From Steroidobacter sp. (GTDB lineage Bacteria > Pseudomonadota > Gammaproteobacteria > Steroidobacterales > Steroidobacteraceae), in NCBI GenBank assembly GCA_025929585.1, contig JAICPY010000004.1, positions 31,830 to 95,829 on the forward strand: 64,000 nucleotides of DNA. Direction: 5' to 3'. The notes beneath the pieces were generated by a model that saw only the letters and a list, made by a program, of their open reading frames with translations, was not told the origin of the DNA and did not search any database. The position numbers were made by a program, and so were the translations under genes. Shown here one piece after another: positions 35,464 through 45,296 of this stretch (its first letter is position 1; the number at the start of each line of letters is the position of its first letter).

Positions 35464-35838
35464 TTGCAAGTCCACACGCGGCCGTTCACACCGGCACAAC
35501 GTCTCCGGCACAAATCCGAATTCGATCGCGTCTATAAGGACGCTCGACGCTTCTCCGATCATTTCTTCGCCGTGTTCGCACGGAACAGTGAAGGGTCGCA
35601 GCCTCGGCTTGGTCTTTCAATCGCTGCTCGTATCGTTGGGAATTCGGTCCGCCGCAATCGAGTCAAACGACTGGTTCGCGAATCGTTTCGCCTTCATCAG
35701 CATGAGCTGCCTGCTGTGGATATCGTGGTCAACGCGCGCGCCGGTGCGCGTGATGCGGACAACGCAGCCATTACGCACAGCTTGGAAAAACATTGGCAGG
35801 CAGTGACAAAAAAATGCGCCGTGCCCTCACGCTCTTGA
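35464..35838 (+). CDS. rnpA: Ribonuclease P protein component (TTG or other alternative start)
   Basis: [50 protein letters not shown]. Confidence 0.93.
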   Translation: MQVHTRPFTPAQRLRHKSEFDRVYKDARRFSDHFFAVFARNSEGSQPRLGLSIAARIVGNSVRRNRVKRLVRESFRLHQHELPAVDIVVNARAGARDADNAAITHSLEKHWQAVTKKCAVPSRS

Positions 35839-36053
35839 TTCGGTTGTATCGCTACATCATCAGCCCGCTGCTCGGGCCGAATTGCCGCTTCTACCCGACG
35901 TGCTCTTGTTATGCCGAACAGGCCATCCATATCCATGGCGCGCTGCGCGGCAGCTTGCTCGCCGTGCGCCGTATTTCGCGCTGTCATCCATGGAATGCGG
36001 GCGGATATGACCCAGTGCCCTCGAATCCTGATCTGAAGTCCGTTCATGGATAA
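35814..36053 (+). CDS. yidD: Membrane protein insertion efficiency factor YidD
   Basis: [39 protein letters not shown]. Confidence 0.95.
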   Translation: MRRALTLLIRLYRYIISPLLGPNCRFYPTCSCYAEQAIHIHGALRGSLLAVRRISRCHPWNAGGYDPVPSNPDLKSVHG

Positions 36054-37731
36054 CCAACGAGTCTTTGTGTGGGCAGCACTCGCCCTAGTGCTGTGGCTGA
36101 ACTATCTGGCCTGGCAGCGTGACTATGCGCCCGCGAGTGCCCCGCCCTCGGCAAGCAGCATCGAAACACCGGTTCCTGCCGATAACAACACTCTGCCCGA
36201 CTTACCGACGCAGCAAGGTGCACCCACGAACGCTGTCAATGGCACAGCTACGCAGGCCCAAGATACCGATGCGCAGTCGGATCTCGGGCAGGCGTCGAGA
36301 ATCCGCGTCACCACCGATGTATTGTCAATGGACATCAGTACTCGCGGCGGAGAACTGGTACGCGCCGAGTTGCTCGAGTATCCCAAGGTGAAGAATCAGC
36401 CGAACATACCCGTACGGCTTTTCGATGCTTCGAGCGAAGGATTGTTCGTTGCTCGAAGCGGACTCCGAGCGGTAGACGCGCCTGCCGAACCTACGCATCT
36501 CGCGGTGTTCGACAGTGCAGCAACTGAATATCGATTGAAGGAAGGCGCAGAGAAGCTGGAGGTGCCCCTCACGTGGAGCGATGGCCAAGGCGTGACCGTC
36601 ACGAAGACCTATACCTTCTATCCCGGCACGTATCGCATCGACCTTCGGTATGACGTGCAGAACGACTCAGGGAAGGACTGGAAGGCCGCTTCGTACGTAC
36701 AAATCGTGCGCCACTACGAAGAGGTGGAGCGTTCGTACTTTAAGGTCGAGACGTATGCGTATCGCGGCCCGGCCATTTACGACGGCGAAGCGTATCGCAA
36801 GCTAGATATCGAAGATGAAGAGGATCGTGCTTTCAAAGGAACGATCCAAGGTGGCTGGATCGCCGCTCTCCAGCATCACTTCGTGGCTGCCGCGGTACCG
36901 CCTGTTGACGCTACTTACGATTACACGATCGGTGTAAATCCGAACAACGATTACACCTTGGCATACCGAGGACCTCTGCATACGGTCCCGGCGGGCAGCT
37001 CACAAACTTTCAAGGAAACGCTTTTCGTCGGTCCGAAGCTTCAACGCCAACTGGAAGCGAGCGGCCCGCGTCTGGAGCTGGTTGCCGACTACGGCAAGCT
37101 GACGATCCTCTCGCAGCCGCTCTTCTGGTTGCTCGAGAAGGTACATAGCTTCATCGGAAATTGGGGGTGGGCGATCGTGATCGTCACCTTTCTGATCAAG
37201 CTGGTGTTCTACCGACTCACTGCTGCGAGTGGGCGTTCGATGGCGAAAATGCGCAATCTGAGTCCGCGCATCAAAGCAATACAAGAGCGCTACAAGGACG
37301 ATCGCGAGCAACTCGGCCGGCAGATGATGGAGCTGTACAAGCGAGAGAAGATCAATCCGCTTGCTGGCTGTTTGCCGATCCTGATTCAGATCCCGTTCTT
37401 CTTGGCGTTCTATTGGGTGCTGCTGGAAAGCGTGGAGATGCGCCAAGCGCCCTTCCTTGGCTGGATCACGGATTTGTCTTCTCGTGACCCGTTTTTCATC
37501 CTGCCGGTTCTCATGGGCGCCGCGATGTTCGCGCAGTTCAAGCTGCAGCCAATGCCAAGCACGGATCCGATGCAGGCCAAGATCTTCGCTTTCATGCCGA
37601 TCATCATGGCGGTGACAATGGCTTGGTTCCCCGCGGGCTTGGTGCTGTACTGGCTTACGAACACATTGCTATCGATTGCGCAGCAGTGGCGCATCAACAA
37701 GCTTGTCGAGGCGGAACAAAAGAAGACCTGA
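36046..37731 (+). CDS. yidC: Membrane protein insertase YidC
   Basis: [65 protein letters not shown]. Confidence 0.96.
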   Translation: MDNQRVFVWAALALVLWLNYLAWQRDYAPASAPPSASSIETPVPADNNTLPDLPTQQGAPTNAVNGTATQAQDTDAQSDLGQASRIRVTTDVLSMDISTRGGELVRAELLEYPKVKNQPNIPVRLFDASSEGLFVARSGLRAVDAPAEPTHLAVFDSAATEYRLKEGAEKLEVPLTWSDGQGVTVTKTYTFYPGTYRIDLRYDVQNDSGKDWKAASYVQIVRHYEEVERSYFKVETYAYRGPAIYDGEAYRKLDIEDEEDRAFKGTIQGGWIAALQHHFVAAAVPPVDATYDYTIGVNPNNDYTLAYRGPLHTVPAGSSQTFKETLFVGPKLQRQLEASGPRLELVADYGKLTILSQPLFWLLEKVHSFIGNWGWAIVIVTFLIKLVFYRLTAASGRSMAKMRNLSPRIKAIQERYKDDREQLGRQMMELYKREKINPLAGCLPILIQIPFFLAFYWVLLESVEMRQAPFLGWITDLSSRDPFFILPVLMGAAMFAQFKLQPMPSTDPMQAKIFAFMPIIMAVTMAWFPAGLVLYWLTNTLLSIAQQWRINKLVEAEQKKT

Positions 37732-37777
37732 GCGCAGTCTTGTTAGTGTCTGGAATATTTGGGGACACACTTTCGAC

Positions 37778-39136
37778 ATGAAGGCCCCGCAGTCGAGCGA
37801 CACAATAGCTGCGGTCGCGACCCCACCGGGTCGAGGCGGGGTCAGCATCGTGCGTCTCTCCGGTCCCGCAGTTCCGCAGATTGCTCCGCAGCTGCTGGGT
37901 CATTTGCCGGCGCCTCGATTTGCCGCGCTACGTACCTTTCTCGGCGAAGACGCCACGCCGCTCGATAGCGGCATCGCACTTTATTTCCCCGCGCCGGCGT
38001 CATTCACGGGGGAGGACGTTCTAGAGCTCCATGCACATGGTGGTCCGATCATCACGGATCTGTTGCTTGCGCGAGTCCTAGGTCTCGGCGCACGTTTGGC
38101 GCGGCCCGGCGAGTTCTCCCGCCGTGCGTTCCTCAACGATAAGTTGGATTTGACCCAGGCAGAGGCGATCGCCGATTTGATCGACAGCGGATCGGTCGAA
38201 GCGGCGCGAGCCGCATTGCGATCGATGCAAGGCGAGTTCTCGGATGCGGTCCGATCGCTCACCGAAGCAGTCATCGAAGCGAGAATGCATGTGGAAGCGG
38301 CAATCGATTTCCCCGAGGAGGAGATCGATTTTCTGGCCGATACGCAGCTGCACGCGCGAGTGCATAACGCGATTACGTTATGCACTCAAATCATCGCAAA
38401 CGCGCGGCAAGGCGCATTGCTGCGCGAAGGCATGACCATCGTCATCGCCGGCAAGCCGAACGCAGGCAAATCGAGCCTTCTCAATCGCCTGGCTGGATAT
38501 AGCGCCGCCATCGTCACGGATATTCCAGGTACTACTCGGGACATCTTACGAGAGCGAATCCACATCGACGGAATGCCTTTGCACATCCTCGACACGGCCG
38601 GATTGCGTGAAGAAACCGACGTAGTCGAAGCCGAAGGTATTCGGCGCGCGCGCGATGAAATGCAAAAAGCCGATCGCATCTTGTACGTCGTCGATGCAAC
38701 TGCTGGGGCGAGCGTACAAGCGATCGAAGCGGAGATTTGCAGTTTGCCCTCTCGAGTACCCGTCTCGATCGTCATCAACAAGATCGACCTCATCGGTGTG
38801 AACTCCCGATACGAACAATCGAGCCCGCCGCGAATCGAACTGTCTGCGACAAGTGGCGAAGGCATGGACTTGCTGCGCCAGCACCTCAAAGAGTGTGTCG
38901 GGTTCCAGGGTGCGGAAGCGGGCACTTTATCGGCGCGCCGGCGTCATCTTGATGCGCTCGCGCAAGCCGATCGGCATTTGAGCGAAGCAGCGCATCAACT
39001 CAAGGAGCGGCGAGCGGGCGAACTAGTAGCCGAAGAACTGAGACAAGCTCAACGTGCGTTGAATGAGATCACCGGAGAGTTCACCTCCGATGATCTTTTG
39101 GGTCGGATCTTCAGCAGCTTCTGCATCGGCAAGTAA
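37778..39136 (+). CDS. mnmE: tRNA modification GTPase MnmE
   Basis: [39 protein letters not shown]-terminal FCIGK. Confidence 0.97.
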   Translation: MKAPQSSDTIAAVATPPGRGGVSIVRLSGPAVPQIAPQLLGHLPAPRFAALRTFLGEDATPLDSGIALYFPAPASFTGEDVLELHAHGGPIITDLLLARVLGLGARLARPGEFSRRAFLNDKLDLTQAEAIADLIDSGSVEAARAALRSMQGEFSDAVRSLTEAVIEARMHVEAAIDFPEEEIDFLADTQLHARVHNAITLCTQIIANARQGALLREGMTIVIAGKPNAGKSSLLNRLAGYSAAIVTDIPGTTRDILRERIHIDGMPLHILDTAGLREETDVVEAEGIRRARDEMQKADRILYVVDATAGASVQAIEAEICSLPSRVPVSIVINKIDLIGVNSRYEQSSPPRIELSATSGEGMDLLRQHLKECVGFQGAEAGTLSARRRHLDALAQADRHLSEAAHQLKERRAGELVAEELRQAQRALNEITGEFTSDDLLGRIFSSFCIGK

Positions 39137-39142
39137 CGCCGC

Positions 39143-39598
39143 ATGATGCTCGCGGCGCCGATCGTTCGTTGGGTAAGCGAAAGATGGCTCGGTCGACCAG
39201 TCGAAGCGCCCGCCGCTTTCGTCGCCGCATTGGCACAGATATTCGAGCAACCGGTTGATCACGTGCGAATATTCGAGTGCTCTCCTTATGCTCGATGGCA
39301 CGCTGGTGCGAGAGCCACGACTCGTCGAAACAGAATACTGCTGAGCGGCCCGGCGAATGGCTTCTGGTCGGATCCGGAGTTGGTGCTACACGAATACTTC
39401 CATGTCATTCGCCAATGGCAAGCTGGACGATTGACCATCCTGCGTTACACGATTGAGGCGCTGCAGCGCGGCTATTGGCTCAATCGCTATGAGATCGAAG
39501 CGCGCGCCTTTGCGTCTCATCATTTGTGCCAACTGCAAGAGCTTCTGAATCAGCAATCGTCCAATCGACCGTTCCCGTTCGCCACACGGCACTGCTAG
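39143..39598 (+). CDS. Hypothetical protein with HExxH motif (putative zinc-peptidase-like)
   Basis: [44 protein letters not shown]. Confidence 0.6.
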   Translation: MMLAAPIVRWVSERWLGRPVEAPAAFVAALAQIFEQPVDHVRIFECSPYARWHAGARATTRRNRILLSGPANGFWSDPELVLHEYFHVIRQWQAGRLTILRYTIEALQRGYWLNRYEIEARAFASHHLCQLQELLNQQSSNRPFPFATRHC

Positions 39599-39657
39599 CA
39601 TGGCTTCCTCCGGCGCGCGCCGAACCATTTCAAGAAGATTCATCAGAGGACCGAGCA

Positions 39658-40731
39658 ATGATTTCCCACACCAGTCGTACTTTTGGATCACTGCTGAGCG
39701 TCACGATCGCCGCCCTAGTGTGCGGAGCGGCCCAAGCGGACGTCACCATTGAGGAGCGCATGTCCGTCAGTGGCGTTGGGATAATGAAGATGATGAATAT
39801 GAGCGGCCGCACTGTGACCGCTATCTCCGATACGCGAGCTCGCACCGATAGCGATTTGCAATTCGAGTCCGGGATGATGCGCACCCTCGCTCGAGGAGCA
39901 GGTCAGGGCAGTGAAATCGTTCGTTTGGACCAAGACACGATGTATTCGCTGGATAACAAGAAGAAAATCTACACAGAGACGACATTTGCCGAGCGTCGCG
40001 CCGAAATGCAGAAGGCGATGGAGCAAGCGCAAAAGGGCCAAGCCTCGCAGCAACAAGCCGCCTCCGGCGTGGATGAGTCTGAGTGCGAGTGGTCCGAGCC
40101 AAAGGCCGAAGTTACACGCACCGGAGAGAAAGCCACGATCGCCGGACATGCGGCAGAGCGAGTCACCGTGATGGCAACACAGTCGTGTAAGAGCAAGAAG
40201 ACCGGAGAGATCTGCGACTTCGGGTTGATGCTCGATCAATGGGTGGCACCGAACGTCGAGGCCTCAACGGAAGCACAGAACTATTACAAAGCCTATGCGG
40301 AAAAAATGGGCTTCGGTGCCACTGCGTCGCGCGACTTCGCGGAACGCGCGCAATCCATGTTCGGGCGCTATGAGGGAATGTGGAAGGAAGTCGGCGCGAA
40401 GATGAAGGACATCAAAGGCTATCCGGTTAAATCCAGCTTCGGATTGGGCGTGGGTGGCCCGTCATGTCAACGCACACAAGAGACTCAGGCACAGGGGGGG
40501 CCAGCTTCGCCGCCGAGCCTGGGAGGTGCGCTGGGCGGTGCCTTGGGCGGTATGTTTGGCAAGAAAAAGGCCAGCGAACCCGCCGCGGCGCCTACACCTG
40601 CACCTGCCGCGCTGCCCGGTGGGCTCATGCCGCTGATGACGGTCACGACCGAGCTCGTATCCGTCAACACAAACCCGATCGACGCGAGCACTTTCGAGGT
40701 ACCCGCGGGCTACAAAAAGGCCTCTCGCTAG
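39658..40731 (+). CDS. Exported DUF4412-like protein
   Basis: Signal peptide; TIEERMSVSGVGIMKMMNMSGRTVTAISDTRARTDSD...; Gly/Pro/Ala-rich C-terminal segment. Confidence 0.65.
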   Translation: MISHTSRTFGSLLSVTIAALVCGAAQADVTIEERMSVSGVGIMKMMNMSGRTVTAISDTRARTDSDLQFESGMMRTLARGAGQGSEIVRLDQDTMYSLDNKKKIYTETTFAERRAEMQKAMEQAQKGQASQQQAASGVDESECEWSEPKAEVTRTGEKATIAGHAAERVTVMATQSCKSKKTGEICDFGLMLDQWVAPNVEASTEAQNYYKAYAEKMGFGATASRDFAERAQSMFGRYEGMWKEVGAKMKDIKGYPVKSSFGLGVGGPSCQRTQETQAQGGPASPPSLGGALGGALGGMFGKKKASEPAAAPTPAPAALPGGLMPLMTVTTELVSVNTNPIDASTFEVPAGYKKASR

Positions 40732-40785
40732 AGGCGTTTGTACAACTTGACTTGGCAGGATTCGTGAGTAATATGCGCGCCCCCG

Positions 40786-40927
40786 GTTGGGCCGGGACAG
40801 GTTCGGCGGCCGCATGCTCGCACCGCAAAGCCTCCAAGGCGAATCTGAAAAATGCGCGCTAGTTCTCTGGGATGACTTGCCGGGCGCGCCGGCTCAGCAA
40901 GTCAGGTGCGAGCCCATTGGCCCCAAC
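40786..40927 (+). ncRNA. Candidate structured leader RNA upstream of the Flp pilin gene
   Basis: Nested perfect stems: GTTGGGCC/GGcCCCAAC, GCTCGCACC (40816-40824)/GGTGCGAGC (40905-40913), GACTTGC (40874-40880)/GCAAGTC (40897-40903). Confidence 0.5.
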
Positions 40928-40929
40928 GA

Positions 40930-40962
40930 AACCCCTGGTCGGGAAACCGGCGAGGGGTTTTG
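40930..40962 (+). terminator. Rho-independent terminator-like hairpin AACCCCTggtcgggaaaccggcgAGGGGTTTTgt
   Basis: 7-bp perfect outer stem, inner GGT/ACC, followed by a T-run. Confidence 0.65.
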
Positions 40963-41145
40963 TCTAACTGCACCCGCAAAACGCGCCAACACAGGACCGC
41001 GCTCCTCCACCTTCCTATCGCTAATCAGCGGGAACGCATTTTCTCTGCGTTCACACAGATATTCGTATCGCCCACGCTTTGCCTGCTTCGTAAGGTGTCG
41101 TCACGGGAAATAGCTCCCGCACGAATCGCATACAGGGAGAGATAC

Positions 41146-41436
41146 ATGAACACGCGACGGATCGCAGCGAAAAAACGATGGCAGTTCGGACAGGGTATGA
41201 GCGAGTACATCATCATCACGGCGCTCGTCGCAGTCGCTGGCATCGGCCTCTTTGCGGCGTTTGGTGACGTTCTGCAGAATCAGATGGCCGGTATGAGCCG
41301 CGAGATGGCGGGACAGTCCGGAAGCCAAGACATTACCGATGCGCAGACCTCCGCGACCGCCGCCCAAACCCGCGCTCAGCAAGCGGACAGCCTAGCCACT
41401 TATAACCAGCAGACGAACGCGTCTGGCGGAAATTAG
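41146..41436 (+). CDS. Flp-type pilin
   Basis: RWQFG|QGMSEYIIITALVAVAGIGLFAAFGD: class IVb prepilin cleavage site with E+5/Y+6. Confidence 0.85.
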   Translation: MNTRRIAAKKRWQFGQGMSEYIIITALVAVAGIGLFAAFGDVLQNQMAGMSREMAGQSGSQDITDAQTSATAAQTRAQQADSLATYNQQTNASGGN

Positions 41437-41485
41437 CGCGACGGTTCAAAAACGCGACGGTAGCTGCTGCGAACCTTGATGCCCT

Positions 41486-42718
41486 ATGAGCGCGATCTCC
41501 GCCTCCTCACGTTGGCACGGTCAAGCTGGCCAAGTGGTTCCCGTCGCACTCTTTGGCCTTCTAATCGCTAGTGCGGCGCTCGTTCTCATGTTCAATACGA
41601 GTCAGAAAGTCACCGAAAAGTCGCAGGTCGCGAACGCCGCGGATGCTGCCGCATATAGCGGTGCAGTCTGGACGGCTCGGCACTTGAATTTCATGGCCTA
41701 CACGAACCGAGCAATGGTCGCGAACCACGCCGCCGTCGGGCACTTCGTTTCGTACGTGAGTTGGATCAGGTACGTGCACGACTCGATCGAATACATCGAT
41801 CGCGTGACGCAATGGATTCCCTATGTAGGGCAGTACATCGACACGGTGGAGGAGATCGCAGAGCAGGTTCGAGAAATCACGGAGCAGTCCGCAGAGATCG
41901 CGGTACCTGCCATCGACGCCTGGAACGCCAACTTTCGAGCCGCGCAGGCCGAAACGCAGGCTTCTCTCGCACTGAATAACCTCACCGAGCTGATGCGCGA
42001 AACCGCCCGATCCTACGACGACACGATTCGTATCAATGATAGAGACGAGCTCGCCGCACTACCGAGCGAGATCCGAACGTTGATCGATGGCAATGTGCTG
42101 AGCCAGCTGGTATCGGTGCCCTCGTTCGTGCGCCGTTATACCGCGTCGAACGATCGCGGGAGCGTGCAGGAACTCATCGGCGCGAGTTTGACGGCGAACG
42201 CCGACATCGAACGCTGGATCGGCGGCGAGCGCGGATGGCGCGAAAGCGGGATCGGTTTTCGGCTCCGCAAACGCGGTAGAACAACTACCACCCAATCAGC
42301 GAACGGTGCAGATTGGCGTGCGAGCGACGAGCTGCAATACAGCACCCGTCGGCTGTTCGGCTGGAGCAGTTGGCGCCGCATAGGCGAAGAGACCAGCACC
42401 GCAAATGCAACGGAGTTCGACTCGGACTACTCGGGGGTTCCCTCCTACTACAACGTTGCAGGTGCGCCCGCGCACCAATCCTTGCAGATTGCAGCGATCG
42501 CAACGAAGCGCCAGACGCAGGTGCACACAGCCGATCTGCTCGGCATGACAGCGCAGCGCTCACCTATCGCTGTGGCTGCGCTTGCACGCGTACAGTTTAG
42601 GCGCCCCTCGGGAAATGCATTTGCCGCGCTTGCGGCCAACGAACGCGAGTACGCCCACCTATTCAATCCCTTTTGGGAGGCCAAGCTGGCTCCAGCCAAT
42701 TTGGATTTCGCTCGATGA
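41486..42718 (+). CDS. TadG-like pilus assembly protein
   Basis: GQVVPVALFGLLIASAALVLMFNTSQKVTEKSQVANAADAAAYSGAVWTARHLNFMAYTNRAMVANHAAVG. Confidence 0.7.
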   Translation: MSAISASSRWHGQAGQVVPVALFGLLIASAALVLMFNTSQKVTEKSQVANAADAAAYSGAVWTARHLNFMAYTNRAMVANHAAVGHFVSYVSWIRYVHDSIEYIDRVTQWIPYVGQYIDTVEEIAEQVREITEQSAEIAVPAIDAWNANFRAAQAETQASLALNNLTELMRETARSYDDTIRINDRDELAALPSEIRTLIDGNVLSQLVSVPSFVRRYTASNDRGSVQELIGASLTANADIERWIGGERGWRESGIGFRLRKRGRTTTTQSANGADWRASDELQYSTRRLFGWSSWRRIGEETSTANATEFDSDYSGVPSYYNVAGAPAHQSLQIAAIATKRQTQVHTADLLGMTAQRSPIAVAALARVQFRRPSGNAFAALAANEREYAHLFNPFWEAKLAPANLDFAR

Positions 42719-43596
42719 GCTCACGCATTCGCAGATTGGACCTGCGCACTCGCCATACAGGCAACGCCATTGCGGAAACACTCATCGCATTGCTGGCGCT
42801 TGCTCCATTGATCGCCGGCATACCGCTGCTAGGCAAACAGATCGATATCAAACAGAAGAGCTTCGATGCAGCTCGCTACTCGGTCTGGGAGCGCGTGGTC
42901 TGGCGTAGCATCGGGACGACAAACTCAAAAAGCGAAGAAGACATACGCCTAGAAACGCGCGACCGCGTACTTGGCGATCCGCGCGATGGCGTGTCCAATC
43001 TCGAGTCGCTTCGCAGCGCCGGTATCACCGAAAATCCCCTGTGGCGCGATAGTAAGCAGCAACGCCTGGTGGACTATCAGCGAGAGCAGGCCGGACTCGC
43101 GATCGACTTCAACGAGCGTCAGGCACCGGTAGACGTCGGCTACTTTCTGGTGCCCGGTATCGCCCATGGCGATGGCCCGATCGCGACCATCGGCGGTCTC
43201 CTAAGAGTTGAAGACTTGAAGCTTGCACGCCGGACCTTTGCAACCACGGATCTGCAACTAGGTGTCAGATCGATTCTTCACAACGCAGCGCAAGTGCCAC
43301 GCACGCTGGGTAGACGAGGCGAAGCCGACGACGAGTCGGAATCAATATTACATCGAGCGCGCGCAGCGATTCTGAGTGACGCCTGGTCGGCGAGCGACGA
43401 AAACGATTTTCGGCGGCGCATAGATTGGGTCACTACCGATGAGCTCATTGAGACGCTCGAACTGCCGGCGCGCCCGATCGGGTCGATGGCACTTGGCAAG
43501 GGCGAGTTGCTGTATGGCGAAGGCCAGTTCGGGTGGGACCCGAGCTTGGACGTGAATTCGGCGGCACTGCCCCGAGCGTATGTGACGCGTGATTGA
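42715..43596 (+). CDS. TadE/F-like pseudopilin protein
   Basis: RHTG|NAIAETLIALLALAPLIAG prepilin-like N-terminus; ATGA overlap with preceding gene. Confidence 0.6.
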   Translation: MSSRIRRLDLRTRHTGNAIAETLIALLALAPLIAGIPLLGKQIDIKQKSFDAARYSVWERVVWRSIGTTNSKSEEDIRLETRDRVLGDPRDGVSNLESLRSAGITENPLWRDSKQQRLVDYQREQAGLAIDFNERQAPVDVGYFLVPGIAHGDGPIATIGGLLRVEDLKLARRTFATTDLQLGVRSILHNAAQVPRTLGRRGEADDESESILHRARAAILSDAWSASDENDFRRRIDWVTTDELIETLELPARPIGSMALGKGELLYGEGQFGWDPSLDVNSAALPRAYVTRD

Positions 43597-43600
43597 AGTC

Positions 43601-44302
43601 ATGATCCGCATCGGCTTCGTTTCCATCGCTCTGTTCTTCGCTTGCTCGATACAAGCAAGCACATTGGCGAGAACGACCGCTGAGTTTCCCGAAGTGCCTG
43701 CGCCACCGTCGGGTGAGGCGCAGTGGGTGGCCAAGAGTATGCGCCTCAACGGATTGCCGATGACACTCAAGTCCTTCCACTCACGAATGAATCCAGACGC
43801 AGTGCTCCATTACTACGACTCCTGGTCGAAGCATCGAGGCAGTTCAGCGAGTACCCGCTCGTCGAGCATGGATTGGCAAATCCTGGCACTGAAGTTCGAA
43901 CAGTTTTTTATCACCATCCAGGCGCGTAGCTCGGATGAAGGAAGTCATGGAACCATTGCCGTGAGCCCGAGCTTGTCTCGAGCGTCAGTTCAACTCGAGA
44001 CTGGGTTCCCGATACCAGCTTCGACGAAGATCGTGAATCTGCAGCAGTACGATGATCGTGATGCACAAGCTGAGCACATCAGTCTTTCGAGTAAACGTCC
44101 GCCCCACATCGAGGCTCGCGCGTTCGTACAACTCCTTGGAGGCAATGGGTGGTCGGTAATCCGTCAGCAGCGAATGCAAGACATCGCTCGTGGATACGTT
44201 ATCGAAGCGCAACTAGGTGCTCAACAAGCTTTGCTGACTATCTTCCCTGATCGCGTAGATGGGAGCTCCACAGCCGTCATCATCGTATGGAGAAAGTCAT
44301 GA
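43601..44302 (+). CDS. Hypothetical exported protein in Tad locus
   Basis: Signal peptide MIRIGFVSIALFFACSIQAS; co-directional within the Tad cluster; GTG start at 43589 also possible. Confidence 0.6.
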   Translation: MIRIGFVSIALFFACSIQASTLARTTAEFPEVPAPPSGEAQWVAKSMRLNGLPMTLKSFHSRMNPDAVLHYYDSWSKHRGSSASTRSSSMDWQILALKFEQFFITIQARSSDEGSHGTIAVSPSLSRASVQLETGFPIPASTKIVNLQQYDDRDAQAEHISLSSKRPPHIEARAFVQLLGGNGWSVIRQQRMQDIARGYVIEAQLGAQQALLTIFPDRVDGSSTAVIIVWRKS

Positions 44303-44315
44303 GAGATGTCCCTCT

Positions 44316-44462
44316 ATGAGGATGCTGCGAGGATGGAGCTCAACTGAGTACCTAGCCGTGTTGCTGGGCTTGCTCGTAGTCTGGCGCGGTGCCCAGGCTG
44401 TGCTCGCATTGGTTAGAGAACATCATCACGAATTCTCCTGGGCGCTGATGATCCCTTTTTGA
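44316..44462 (+). CDS. 48-aa single-TM protein with Flp-type prepilin motif
   Basis: MRMLRG|WSSTEYLAVLLGLLVVWRGAQAVLALVREHHHEFSWALMIPF. Confidence 0.6.
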   Translation: MRMLRGWSSTEYLAVLLGLLVVWRGAQAVLALVREHHHEFSWALMIPF

Positions 44463-44498
44463 TTCAAGCCCGCAGTCGAACGCTCAAGGAGGAGCAAG

Positions 44499-45293
44499 AT
44501 GAAAGGGACAGTCGTTACGGTATTGATGTTGAGTGGCGCACTCGGTGCGGGTTGCGCAGCCGCCTACTTCGCAAACAACTATATCGAGCACACGGTTGCG
44601 CAGCGTCGCTCCGAGCTCGACGCACAATACTCGCCAGTAAAAGTCGTGGTTGCCGCCACCGATTTATCGCCGGGTATGCCTCTGTCCAGCAAAACGGTCG
44701 CGATTCGAGATGTTCCGCATGCCTTCCTCCATGCTGAAGCGGTGCTGGCAGACCAATGGCGTTCCGTCACAGGTCGTGTTCTTGCTCGGCCGTTGCGCAG
44801 TGGCGAGCCCGTTCTGATCTCGCACCTCGCAGAAGACTTGAGCGCGGGATTCTCATCGCAGCTCGCACCTGGAATGCGTGCTCTAACGATTCCCGTAGAT
44901 GAAGAATCTTCGATCTCCGGCATGCTGGCGCCTGCCGATCGTATCGACCTCTTCTTCACAACGACCAGCGGCAACGAAACCGTCACGCTGCCGTTGCTGA
45001 TGAACGTCCCTGTGATTGCAACGGGTGTTCGCACTTTGGCGAACGAGACGCACATAGGCAACGAACGAATGGGTCAGTACCGGACAGTGACAGTATCGGT
45101 GACACCCGTGGATGCTGCAAAGATCACGCTGGCCCAAGACGCAGGCAAGATCACCATCACACTGCGTCAGCCGCAGGACGCCGCCGAGATCGCGATCGCT
45201 CGCATCACCAAGGACACGATTCTAAATGGCCCTCGGCTTGCGAGAACCATCATTCCGCGTCGACGCATCGAAGTCATTCTAGGCGGAATGTAA
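44499..45293 (+). CDS. cpaB: Flp pilus assembly protein CpaB/RcpC
   Basis: VVVAATDLSPGMPLSSKTVAIRDVP (SAF-type), RVLARPLRSGEPVLISHL, GMRALTIPVDEESSISGMLAPADRIDLFFT. Confidence 0.88.
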   Translation: MKGTVVTVLMLSGALGAGCAAAYFANNYIEHTVAQRRSELDAQYSPVKVVVAATDLSPGMPLSSKTVAIRDVPHAFLHAEAVLADQWRSVTGRVLARPLRSGEPVLISHLAEDLSAGFSSQLAPGMRALTIPVDEESSISGMLAPADRIDLFFTTTSGNETVTLPLLMNVPVIATGVRTLANETHIGNERMGQYRTVTVSVTPVDAAKITLAQDAGKITITLRQPQDAAEIAIARITKDTILNGPRLARTIIPRRRIEVILGGM

Positions 45294-45296
45294 GTC

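Noticed and set aside
40480-40640. Gly-rich GGALGGALGG and Pro/Ala-rich segment as a tandem repeat element
   Set aside because: Low-complexity coding within the DUF4412-like protein, too short and irregular for a repeat array.
40801-40870. c-di-GMP-I (GEMM) riboswitch call for the flp leader
   Set aside because: Only GCAAAGCCTCC resembles the family; the GGCAAACC stretch, GNRA-capped stem and downstream conserved helix were not found by eye.
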